From an uncultured Eubacterium sp. (GTDB lineage Bacteria; Bacillota; Clostridia; Lachnospirales; Lachnospiraceae): a DNA stretch of 7,073 nt. The DNA is taken from positions 1 to 7,073 of the forward strand of contig CABRZK010000130.1 of the NCBI GenBank assembly GCA_902475415.1, given 5' to 3'. Position numbers and translations under genes: made by a program. This document shows, one piece after another, positions 1-6,293 of the stretch; position 1 is the stretch's first letter, and the number at the start of each line of letters is the position of its first letter. The notes below the pieces were generated by a model that searched no databases, was not told the origin of the DNA, and worked only from the letters and a program-made list of their open reading frames with translations.

Positions 1-789
1 GCACTGAAAAGAAGAGGATTTACACCGTCTTCCATCAAAAAATTTGTAGAGCTGTGCGGTATTTCCAAGAGCAACAGTTCTGTAGATTATGCAATGCTTG
101 AGTATTGTATCCGTGAGGATCTGAAATTAAAAGCTTCCCGTGTGATGGCGATTCTTGATCCAATCAAACTGGTAATTGATAACTATCCGGAAGGACAGAC
201 AGAAGAACTGGAAGTAGACAACAACATGGAGAATCCGGAACTTGGCAAACGTATGGTTCCGTTCAGCCGTGAGGTTTACATTGAGCGTGAAGACTTCATG
301 GAAGAGCCTCCGAAAAAATATCGTCGTCTGTATCCAGGCAACGAAGTACGTCTGATGAATGCATATTTCGTGACATGTACCGGATTTGAGAAAGATGAGA
401 ACGGAAATGTGACTGTAGTACATTGTACTTATGATCCGGAAAGCCGCGGAGGCAACAGCCCGGACGGAAGAAAAGTACGTGGAACCATTCACTGGGTATC
501 TGCTGCAGATGCTGTCAAAGCACAGGTTCGTCTGTATGAGAATATCATTGATGAGGAGAAAGGTGTATACAATGAGGACGGAAGTCTGAATCTGAACCCG
601 AATTCTCTGACTGTTCTTGACAACTGTTATGTAGAGCCTTCTTTACTGAAAGCAGAGAAATATGACAGCTTCCAGTTTGTCAGAAATGGTTTCTTCTGTG
701 TGGATGCAAAAGATTCTACTCCGGAACATCCGGTATTTAACCGTATTGTATCCTTAAAGAGCTCATACAAACTGCCGACACAGGCTTAG
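1..789 (+). CDS. glnS: Glutaminyl-tRNA synthetase, C-terminal half (5' truncated by window edge)
   Basis: Cytoplasmic class I aminoacyl-tRNA synthetase that charges tRNA-Gln with glutamine. The frame is open from base 1 and ends at TAG 787-789, leaving 262 codons. The visible start (ALKRRGFTPSSIKKFVEL) and the following CIREDL, then AILDPIKLVIDNYPEG, match from memory the region after the KMSK loop of bacterial GlnRS, continuing into the two anticodon-binding beta-barrels. The C-terminal barrel includes GTIHWVSAADAVKAQVRLYE, GFFCVDAKDSTPEHPVFNRIV and a final LKSSYKLP. The HIGH and KMSK motifs would lie upstream of the window. An ATG at 94 is internal and not the start. Bacterial GlnRS is about 550 residues, so roughly half is present. 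The downstream regulator begins 6 bases after the stop, so the two are probably co-transcribed. Some GluRS paralogues are related, but the barrel sequence fits GlnRS. Confidence 0.95.
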   Translation, partial: ALKRRGFTPSSIKKFVELCGISKSNSSVDYAMLEYCIREDLKLKASRVMAILDPIKLVIDNYPEGQTEELEVDNNMENPELGKRMVPFSREVYIEREDFMEEPPKKYRRLYPGNEVRLMNAYFVTCTGFEKDENGNVTVVHCTYDPESRGGNSPDGRKVRGTIHWVSAADAVKAQVRLYENIIDEEKGVYNEDGSLNLNPNSLTVLDNCYVEPSLLKAEKYDSFQFVRNGFFCVDAKDSTPEHPVFNRIVSLKSSYKLPTQA

Positions 790-795
790 GAGAAA
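787..795 (+). promoter_or_regulatory. Ribosome binding site of the MocR gene, overlapping the glnS stop codon
   Basis: TAGGAG at 787-792 contains the glnS amber stop (787-789) and the AGGAG Shine-Dalgarno core (788-792). Only three A residues separate the core from ATG 796, shorter than the usual 5-9 bases. The overlap suggests that ribosomes ending glnS help start the next gene (translational coupling). Both genes lie in the same frame. Confidence 0.6.
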
Positions 796-2262
796 ATGAA
801 AGAATTAGCGATTACGCTTGATACAGAAAAAAAACAGCCTTTATATGAACAAATTTACGAAGCCCTGCGGGAAGCAATCTTGCAGGGCCGTATTTTACAG
901 GGGGAGAAACTGCCTTCTACCCGGTTTGAGGCGGATTATCTGCAGGTGAGCCGCAGTACAGTGGAGTTGGCTTATGATCAGCTGGTATCAGAAGGATATA
1001 TTCATTCGGAACCGTATCGGGGATATTTTGCCTGTGATGTGCGGGAATTGTATGATCTGACGGATATTCGAACTGGTGATGCAAATGCATTTGCAATGGA
1101 AAAGGCAGAGACTGTTCATTCGGATTGGAAAAAAAGTGATGTCCTGCGGAATGCGGAAAAGACTTCTTATCAGATTGATTTTTCGTTAAACGAGCTTTCC
1201 ATGGAAAACTTTCCATATAGTGGTTTCAGTAAGATCATGAAAAATCTGCTGTTAGATCAGGGGGAACAGATTATGAGCAGTGGAAGCGCTTTTGGAGAAA
1301 ACAATCTCAAGGAAACAATCTGCGACTATCTGTATCATGCACGAAATGTACGATGTACCCCGGAGCAGATTATTATCGGTGCAGGAAATGAATATTTGCA
1401 GCTTATGCTAGTTCAGATGCTGGGAGTGTCGCATTGTGTGGCAATGGAGTCGCCGACTTATCTGCGTGCGTATCGGACTTTTAAAAATGCAGGGCTTTCT
1501 GTGCGGGAAGTGGCATTGGATGAGTCCGGAATGCGGGTGGATCTGTTGCGGGAAACGGATGCCAGTATTGCTTATGTGATGCCATCTCATCAGTTTCCAT
1601 TGGGAATCGTTATGCCGATGAAACGCAGACTGGAACTGTTAAATTGGGCGGTGGAAGAACCGGAACGCTATATTATTGAAGATGATTACGACAGTGAGTT
1701 CCGATATAAGGGAAAACCGATTCCTGCTTTACAGGGAATTGACCGATCTGGCCGTGTGATTTACCTTGGCACGTTTTCGAAAAGCATTGCTTCGTCAATT
1801 CGTGTCAGCTACATGGTGCTTCCGGAACAATTGTTTGAACGTTATCGGGAGTGTTGTGGATTTTATGCATGTACCGTGCCAAATTTGATGCAGCAGGCAA
1901 TCTGCCAATTTATGAAAGAAGGCTATTTTGAAAAAAATCTGAATCGTATGCGGGCAATTTATAAAAATAAGCATGATTTTATGCTTGCAGAATTGAAAAA
2001 AAATTCCTGGGTGCGGGATATTATGGGAGAAAACTCCGGTCTGCATCTTCTGGTAGAGGTAGATACAGAACTATCCGAACAGCAAGTGATCGAAGCATGC
2101 GCAAAACAACAGATTCGTGTGTATGGGCTGTCAGAGTATTTTATCAGTCAGAATCCAAAGCGCGAATATCCGATTTTGCTTCTGGGTTATGGCGGTCTGA
2201 CAGAGGAACAGATTGCGGATGGATTGCAGATGATCGATGTAATTTTGAAAGAAAATGAATAA
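796..2262 (+). CDS. MocR/PdxR-type transcriptional regulator (GntR winged helix + aminotransferase-like domain)
   Basis: A 488-residue DNA-binding regulator that is expected to sense PLP or a PLP-linked amine. Residues 14-80 form a GntR-type winged helix: PLYEQIYEALREAI, then LPSTR (39-43), VSRSTVELAYDQL and EGYI. After a linker, about residues 120-488 resemble a fold type I aminotransferase. EDDYDSEFRY supplies D296 (pyridine nitrogen contact) and Y298, and TFSKS supplies K329, the predicted Schiff-base lysine; the 33-residue D-to-K spacing matches GabR as I recall it. The length is normal for MocR proteins (about 450-500). ATG 796 is chosen because the N-terminus MKELAITLD is typical and the frame is closed just upstream by the glnS stop. 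At the C-terminal site where aminotransferases often carry a carboxylate-binding arginine, the sequence reads PILLLGYGG (459-467), without one. The effector and target genes cannot be read from the sequence. MocR genes often lie divergent to their targets; this one is co-directional with glnS and ends at a terminator. Confidence 0.92.
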   Translation: MKELAITLDTEKKQPLYEQIYEALREAILQGRILQGEKLPSTRFEADYLQVSRSTVELAYDQLVSEGYIHSEPYRGYFACDVRELYDLTDIRTGDANAFAMEKAETVHSDWKKSDVLRNAEKTSYQIDFSLNELSMENFPYSGFSKIMKNLLLDQGEQIMSSGSAFGENNLKETICDYLYHARNVRCTPEQIIIGAGNEYLQLMLVQMLGVSHCVAMESPTYLRAYRTFKNAGLSVREVALDESGMRVDLLRETDASIAYVMPSHQFPLGIVMPMKRRLELLNWAVEEPERYIIEDDYDSEFRYKGKPIPALQGIDRSGRVIYLGTFSKSIASSIRVSYMVLPEQLFERYRECCGFYACTVPNLMQQAICQFMKEGYFEKNLNRMRAIYKNKHDFMLAELKKNSWVRDIMGENSGLHLLVEVDTELSEQQVIEACAKQQIRVYGLSEYFISQNPKREYPILLLGYGGLTEEQIADGLQMIDVILKENE

Positions 2263-2274
2263 GTAAAGGGAAAG

Positions 2275-2311
2275 CAGCTCTTATGTGGAATGACATAGGA
2301 GCTGTTTTTTT
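2275..2311 (+). terminator. Intrinsic (Rho-independent) terminator of the glnS-mocR transcript
   Basis: CAGCTCTTATGT (2275-2286) pairs with ACATAGGAGCTG (2293-2304), giving a 12-bp stem with a single G-U pair and a 6-base loop GGAATG. Seven T residues (2305-2311) follow directly. It begins 12 bases after the regulator's stop codon. The A-rich 5' flank (AAAG, 2271-2274) can pair with part of the T tract and might support weak termination from the opposite strand too. Confidence 0.93.
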
Positions 2312-2408
2312 GCGTTCATGAGCAAGTAGCGAAATCGAATTGCGAATGTCCGCTTTGCAAAAATCCCAAAAACTGCTCATAGTACATAAAGAATACAAAT
2401 GGATTATA
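2312..2408. repeat. Inverted repeats upstream of the ABC operon promoter (possible operator)
   Basis: In non-coding DNA between the terminator and the permease gene, ATGAGCA (2318-2324) is the exact reverse complement of TGCTCAT (2374-2380), separated by 49 bases. Nested inside, TTGCGAA (2340-2346) can pair with TTTGCAA (2354-2360) through one G-T pair around a 7-base loop. The right outer half lies just upstream of the expected -35 position for the TATAAT at 2409. TACATAAA (2383) and TACAAATG (2394) form a loose direct repeat spaced by 11 bases. These could be binding sites for a regulator, possibly the neighbouring MocR protein, but arms this short also occur by chance. Confidence 0.3.
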
Positions 2409-2414
2409 TATAAT
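2409..2414 (+). promoter_or_regulatory. Predicted sigma-A promoter -10 box of the ABC operon
   Basis: TATAAT at 2409-2414 matches the consensus fully and is the best promoter signal in the gap after the terminator. Seventeen bases upstream, the -35 position reads ATAAAG (2386-2391), a poor match to TTGACA, so the promoter may need an activator. Transcription would begin near 2420, leaving a leader of about 50 bases. The leader contains a good Shine-Dalgarno-like AAGGAAGG (2425-2432) with no plausible start codon at the right distance. Confidence 0.5.
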
Positions 2415-2473
2415 GAAAACAAGAAAGGAAGGTAAGAAACAAATTTTATCGGCAAATTTGGGGGTAAAACGTT

Positions 2474-3307
2474 ATGATGCGAAACATACGGATAGAAGTA
2501 CAGAAAATTCTGCATCTGCCATATTTACTGCTAGGTGTGGCAGGAATTATTGCTTTGTGTCTGACTGTAACGGGAGACATGAACGTTGGTGGCAATCAGA
2601 TATCTATTTTTTCACTGATGATAAGGCCAGAAGTTACTAATACTCCGCATACTGCATTTGAATTGTGGCGGGCAGGCATCGGAGGCTGGCTGATTGTATT
2701 TGCACCGATGCTTCTGACGATGGGATATATGATCTCACTGTCCGGGGAACGGCAGAATGGTCAGATCCGATTTGTGCTGATGCGGTCCGGAAAATTGCAG
2801 TATTGCATTTCCAAGGTTTGCGGGGGAGCGTTGGCCGGAGGAATTATTTTTCTGATCGGTTATGCGGTGTTTGGGTTGCTTATGATGATTTGGTTCCCGT
2901 CGTTAAGTACACTGCCAGTGGAAGAACAGGAGTTTTATCTGATGGGAAGTACGCTTGGGGTGGAAGTTGTGAAATGTCTGATCGGTGCATTTCTTTACGG
3001 AATGACGGGCAGCTTGTTTGGAATTGGTGTGGCAATTGCTTTTCGGGATAAATACATGCTGATCTGTCTGCCGTTTATGATCAATTATATTTATCTGCAG
3101 GTACTTGGAAAACTGACGTCGGATTGTATTGTGGCAGAAAAATATGAAAAATCTACATGGATCGAGGCTATGAGACCAGAATCGATTATGAATATATCGG
3201 GAAGTGTAACCTGGCTGATTCCGTTTGTGGTGATGCTGATGATTTATGTAGTATTGATTGATGTATTTTATTTGAGCATGAAAATTGGGGAGGAGCAAAA
3301 ACAATGA
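2474..3307 (+). CDS. ABC-2-type transporter permease (first)
   Basis: A 277-residue integral membrane protein, predicted to be one of the membrane halves served by the ATPase encoded next. Six hydrophobic segments are visible by eye: about 15-34, 70-90, 115-141, 163-189, 193-212 and 244-268. The loop after the second segment, SGERQNGQIRFVLMRSGKLQ (90-109) followed by SK (113-114), fits the E-x-x-x-G, then L-x-R-S pattern of ABC-2/BcrB-type permeases just before a membrane helix. An in-frame TAA at 2465 forces the start to 2474 or 2477; GGGGG (2460-2464) is a modest ribosome site for it. The stop overlaps the ATPase start as ATGA (3304-3307), so the two are translationally coupled. A different reading frame from 2413 is not used, because that ATG lies within the -10 box. 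The substrate cannot be inferred from the sequence; peptide export or immunity is the best guess by family. Confidence 0.85.
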   Translation: MMRNIRIEVQKILHLPYLLLGVAGIIALCLTVTGDMNVGGNQISIFSLMIRPEVTNTPHTAFELWRAGIGGWLIVFAPMLLTMGYMISLSGERQNGQIRFVLMRSGKLQYCISKVCGGALAGGIIFLIGYAVFGLLMMIWFPSLSTLPVEEQEFYLMGSTLGVEVVKCLIGAFLYGMTGSLFGIGVAIAFRDKYMLICLPFMINYIYLQVLGKLTSDCIVAEKYEKSTWIEAMRPESIMNISGSVTWLIPFVVMLMIYVVLIDVFYLSMKIGEEQKQ

Positions 3308-3927
3308 TCGAGGTTAAAAATATTTCTCTGACTTTGAATAAACGACAGATTTTAAACAATGTTTCACTGACCTTAAAAGAAGGCAACATTTATGGTCTGG
3401 TAGGAAATAATGGCAGCGGAAAAACAATGCTGATGAAGTGCATGTGTGGATTTATCCGCCCAACGGAAGGTACGGTGGAATCCAACGGAAAAGTGATCGG
3501 ACGGGATGTGGATTATTTACCGGATGCTGGAGTGATCATCGAAACACCGGGATTTATTCCCTATTACAGCGGCTTTCAGAACTTGAAAGTGCTTGCCGGA
3601 ATCAAAAACAAGATTTCTGCAAAGGAAATCCGGGAAGCAATACAGACAGTCGGGCTGGATCCGGATCTGAAACTTCCGGTGAAAAAATACAGTCTTGGAA
3701 TGCGGCAGAGACTGGGGCTGGCGCAGGCAATCATGGAAAATCCGTCCGTGTTGATCCTGGACGAGCCGATGAACGGACTGGATAAAAACGGGGTGGAAGA
3801 AATCCGAAAGCTGCTGTTATCCATGAAAGATGAGCGCAAGATTATTGTCATTGCCAGTCACAATGCAGAAGATATTCGTGTACTTTGTGATGAAGTACAT
3901 GAGATGGAACGGGGGGAATTACTATGA
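3304..3927 (+). CDS. ABC transporter ATP-binding protein, BcrA/LanF-like
   Basis: A cytoplasmic ATPase of 207 residues that should power the adjacent permease or permeases. All catalytic motifs are present: Walker A GNNGSGKT (34-41), signature YSLGMRQ (129-135; LSGGQ position), Walker B VLILDE ending D153-E154 with the D-loop through D160, and switch histidine H186 (IASHN). The Q-loop position holds glutamate, in VIIETPGF (E80). This 'E-loop' is a known variant of LanF lantibiotic-immunity and bacitracin-type BcrA ATPases. The protein stops right after the nucleotide-binding domain (EMERGELL) and lacks the C-terminal extension of many BcrA relatives. GGGGAGGAG (3287-3295) is a strong ribosome site 8 bases before ATG 3304. 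It overlaps both neighbours by ATGA, so permease, ATPase and lipoprotein are probably made in a fixed ratio. Confidence 0.93.
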   Translation: MIEVKNISLTLNKRQILNNVSLTLKEGNIYGLVGNNGSGKTMLMKCMCGFIRPTEGTVESNGKVIGRDVDYLPDAGVIIETPGFIPYYSGFQNLKVLAGIKNKISAKEIREAIQTVGLDPDLKLPVKKYSLGMRQRLGLAQAIMENPSVLILDEPMNGLDKNGVEEIRKLLLSMKDERKIIVIASHNAEDIRVLCDEVHEMERGELL

Positions 3928-5252
3928 CAGAAAAAAGTACGATCAAACAGACATTATTAGGTGGGCTGACCGTAGGATTACTCCTTTTATTATTTGTATT
4001 ATGTGGATGTGGAAATATGAAAAGTCAGCAGGAAGACAAGAACCAGCAGTCACAGAGCGCAGAAACGAAAAAAATAAATTTCTCTGAGGAAAAGTATGAG
4101 GAAAAAATCGTAGACGGCAGAATTGCCATAACAGAATATCCAAATCACTATGAGCAGGAAATACAGGAGATTCAGGACTTATCCTATCCGAACATTCATT
4201 TTATAGAGGATTGTACATTTGATCCGTTTCCAGAAGAACTTTCGAGATTATCTGTATTTTATACGACAGCACATGGAATGTCTGTGCAGGAAGGGCTTGA
4301 GACATTAGAAAACTGGCTGGTAAGCATTGGAAAACAGGAAGAGATTGATCTGGAAAAAGAAGTACGTGTCATGGGCGCTGATTTAGAAATGGATGAAAGT
4401 AAAGGTGCACCGGAATGTTATCCTCTATTGTCAGATGTTTCAATCGAACAGTTAGGAAGTGGAGATGCGTTACTTCTGGATACGAAACAGTGCTACGCTA
4501 TGGTTGGCGTAGAGGGGATTTTTATGATGAGCGATGGAAAACTCAGTGCGTATCTTGGAGAAAACCCGAAACCAATCAACGATATCTATCTGAAATATGA
4601 TCTTAAACTGCTTCAGTCAGGAAGTCTGGAAGATTTAAAAGAAGAAGTATATCCTCTCATTTCCGGAGAATATGAGATTGGGAAAAGTGCCGAACAGGTA
4701 AAGGAATATTTTGAAAAAGGAACACCATTTCCAATGGCAGAAGGAGTAAAAATTGATATCCCGGATGTAAGTGTGTATCGCTTGGAGGCTGATACCTGCA
4801 TGTATACTTTTAATGTCAGAAGATGGTATGAAAATATGGCTTACCTGTATCTGCAGGATACCGATATCGCAAATTCTTATGAAGGCTATGCAATTGAGGA
4901 GTCGCTGAAATATGTCAATGTCGTTGATGATACAGGCGTATCTACATTTAAAGGACCGTCAGAGTCTGATGTGGTTCACCCGCTGTATCAGGATACACAG
5001 ATGGTTGGAGTGGAACAGGCGCTAGATATTGCAAGCAAAAAATTGGCATCCTTTTTGAAACTGGAGGTACAGGAAGTAAAAATTGGTTATGCAAGTTATA
5101 TGACGGACACTGGTCAGGGATTTAATGAAGATACATCAGTTTATTATCCGTTCTGGAAATTTAGTGGAATCAATACAGTAAAGAATCAGGTGTTGAATGT
5201 CTATGTCGATATGATTTCAGGGGCGGTGTATTATACGTTTGGCAATGCGTAA
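3924..5252 (+). CDS. Predicted lipoprotein of unknown family encoded with the ABC transporter
   Basis: I do not recognise the family. The 442-residue product starts with a lysine-containing n-region and a hydrophobic run (11-26), then LCGC (26-29), a slightly atypical lipobox with Cys at -2, so C29 is the likely lipidated residue. A glutamine/lysine-rich, low-complexity linker follows (about 32-51), as is common for surface lipoproteins. The rest is acidic and soluble, with no further membrane segment. Points of note are IPDV (279-282), a Tyr-rich stretch around YENMAYLYLQD, and a C-terminal segment (357-442) with DTQMVGVEQALDIASKKL and YYPFWKFSG. That tail loosely resembles a YycI/PepSY-like folding pattern, but this is only an impression. 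ATG 3924 overlaps the ATPase stop as ATGA; GGGGGG (3911-3916) is the ribosome site. It probably sits on the outer face of the membrane and helps the transporter bind or shield from its substrate. The second lipoprotein gene in the operon appears to be a paralogue. Confidence 0.8.
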   Translation: MTEKSTIKQTLLGGLTVGLLLLLFVLCGCGNMKSQQEDKNQQSQSAETKKINFSEEKYEEKIVDGRIAITEYPNHYEQEIQEIQDLSYPNIHFIEDCTFDPFPEELSRLSVFYTTAHGMSVQEGLETLENWLVSIGKQEEIDLEKEVRVMGADLEMDESKGAPECYPLLSDVSIEQLGSGDALLLDTKQCYAMVGVEGIFMMSDGKLSAYLGENPKPINDIYLKYDLKLLQSGSLEDLKEEVYPLISGEYEIGKSAEQVKEYFEKGTPFPMAEGVKIDIPDVSVYRLEADTCMYTFNVRRWYENMAYLYLQDTDIANSYEGYAIEESLKYVNVVDDTGVSTFKGPSESDVVHPLYQDTQMVGVEQALDIASKKLASFLKLEVQEVKIGYASYMTDTGQGFNEDTSVYYPFWKFSGINTVKNQVLNVYVDMISGAVYYTFGNA

Positions 5253-5331
5253 ATAACGGACTAGGTCATGTCAAAAAATAAAAAACATAAATAAGAAAGA
5301 TGTATTGGAATATTTGAACGCAGAATAAGCA

Positions 5332-5371
5332 TTCCCCCGCTTCAAGTGCGTAGAGCACTAAGCGGTGGGGA
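5332..5371 (+). other. GC-rich bulged hairpin between lipoprotein 1 and permease 2; possible IS200/IS605-type end remnant
   Basis: CCGCTT (5337-5342) pairs with AAGCGG (5360-5365), and AGTGC (5345-5349) with GCACT (5355-5359), around the loop GTAGA. The two helices are joined by a CA bulge (5343-5344). A bulged T (5366) then allows CCC (5334-5336) to pair with GGG (5367-5369), extended by weak T-G and T-A pairs. No T tract follows, so it is not a normal terminator. C-run stem, small loop and T-bulged G-run are reminiscent of the subterminal hairpins of IS200/IS605 (TnpB) elements, but no transposase is present. The 3' arm ends one base short of the AAGGGGGG that serves permease 2, so folding could affect its translation. 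The rest of the gap, 5253-5331, is A-rich and I see no clear promoter in it. Confidence 0.55.
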
Positions 5372-5384
5372 AGGGGGGATTGAG
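5371..5384 (+). promoter_or_regulatory. Ribosome binding site that fixes the permease 2 start at GTG 5385
   Basis: GGGGGG at 5373-5378 stands 6 bases before GTG 5385, a normal spacing. The earlier in-frame GTG at 5346 lies inside the hairpin stem, has only pyrimidine-rich sequence in front of it, and would add 13 residues that are a translation of the hairpin and ribosome site. The C run in the hairpin's 5' arm (5334-5338) could pair with this G run instead of with 5367-5370, an alternative fold that would hide the site. Confidence 0.6.
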
Positions 5385-6260
5385 GTGAAAAGTGGTGAAA
5401 CCGGAAAAATTAAGGGAAACATCAGAGCAGTATTTCACATCAGCAGTGTGGAATTTCAGCGCTGGATGCGCAGTAGCCGCCTGATCATTCTTGGCGTGAT
5501 GCTGGTGTTTATACATATGCAGATTATTATAACATTACAGGATTGCGCAGTTCGTATGGGGGAGCCGGTAACGATATTGGAAGCATTTGTGGCATTGGGA
5601 AATTCCGGTGTAATCGTGTTGATTTTACCGGCATTGTTTCTGGTGCTGTTATCTGATTTTCCGCAAAAAGGCGGTATTGATTTTCTGTATCAAATGCGTT
5701 GTTCCAAGAAAACGTGGATATGGGGACAGATTTTATTTGCACTGGAAGCAGTTGTATTTCTGGTAGCTTTTCTGCTCATATCCTCCTGCATTATGATGAG
5801 TGGAAACGGTGTCTGGCAGATGCAATTTAGTAATGCGGTAACGTATTATTTCAGTACTTTTCCAGAACGGACAGGCGATTATATCTTGCAGTTACTTCCA
5901 GAAAATCTGTATCAGCAGATGTTGTTTTCAACTGCGGTACTACACACCATATTAATGCTGTTTTTATATTTTTTTCTGCTGGCAATGATTTTACTTTTTG
6001 TAGCACTGTGTAATCGGAAGTTTGTAGGAGTTCTGGTGGATGGAATACTAATCGTACTTGGAACAGTAAGCTGCTCAGCAAATGCAGCGAGGATGTGGTT
6101 ATTTCCGATGGCACATGCAATTCCGTGGGTTCATTATGAAAAATATCTGCGGGCGCAGGTATTTCCAATCTGGGGATCTTATCTGTATCTGGCAGGAAGC
6201 TGTGTGGGATTGATGATTGGATGCATGTTTGCAGCGAAGAAATATCAGGCGGGAAGGTAA
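5385..6260 (+). CDS. ABC-2-type transporter permease (second), GTG start
   Basis: A predicted integral membrane protein of 291 residues from GTG 5385. A charged N-terminus with HISSVEFQRWMRSSR (18-32) is the amphipathic entry helix typical of ABC-2 permeases. Hydrophobic segments follow at about 33-51, 75-92, 115-138, 184-209, 213-232 and 264-284, giving six helices. After the second segment, SDFPQKGGIDFLYQMRCSKK (90-109) corresponds in position to the E-x-x-x-G...L-x-R loop of the first permease, but the two proteins are clearly divergent. A periplasmic-side loop of about 45 residues lies between helices 3 and 4. No ATPase gene accompanies it inside the window, so it probably shares the upstream ATPase as the second half of a heterodimeric channel, as LanE and LanG do. 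An ATPase just downstream of the window is the main alternative. Confidence 0.78.
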   Translation: MKSGETGKIKGNIRAVFHISSVEFQRWMRSSRLIILGVMLVFIHMQIIITLQDCAVRMGEPVTILEAFVALGNSGVIVLILPALFLVLLSDFPQKGGIDFLYQMRCSKKTWIWGQILFALEAVVFLVAFLLISSCIMMSGNGVWQMQFSNAVTYYFSTFPERTGDYILQLLPENLYQQMLFSTAVLHTILMLFLYFFLLAMILLFVALCNRKFVGVLVDGILIVLGTVSCSANAARMWLFPMAHAIPWVHYEKYLRAQVFPIWGSYLYLAGSCVGLMIGCMFAAKKYQAGR

Positions 6261-6276
6261 TAACAAATAATAAAGG

Positions 6277-6293
6277 AAAGGGGCAGTGTTATA
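6277..6293 (+). promoter_or_regulatory. Ribosome binding site pointing to an ATA start codon at 6291
   Basis: AAAGGGG (6277-6283) lies 7 bases before ATA 6291, the ideal distance. The first ATG in the frame (6321) has only GGGG at 6315-6318, two bases away, too close to act as its ribosome site. The frame upstream is open back to TAA 6261. The GTG at 6286 is in another frame and meets TAA after one codon. Either ATA is used as a rare start or an original ATG/GTG has been lost. Confidence 0.45.

Noticed and set aside
2413..2640. ORF of 75 codons overlapping the start of permease 1
   Set aside because: Its ATG is part of the TATAAT box, so it would lie upstream of the predicted transcript start, and it mostly overlaps the permease in another frame with no family character.
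2903..3304. Minus-strand ORF of 133 codons, and other minus-strand ORFs throughout
   Set aside because: They lie antisense to well-supported genes, are rich in His/Phe/Cys as expected for reverse complements of these codons, and have no recognisable motifs or ribosome sites.
5332..5371. Hairpin as an intrinsic terminator after lipoprotein 1
   Set aside because: It is followed by AAGGGGGG, not a T run, and the next gene begins at once, so normal intrinsic termination is unlikely.
5346..5384. Earlier in-frame GTG start for permease 2
   Set aside because: It lies inside the hairpin stem without a ribosome site; the extra residues (RRALSGGEGG) translate the hairpin and Shine-Dalgarno sequence. 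GTG 5385 has a well-spaced G-rich site.
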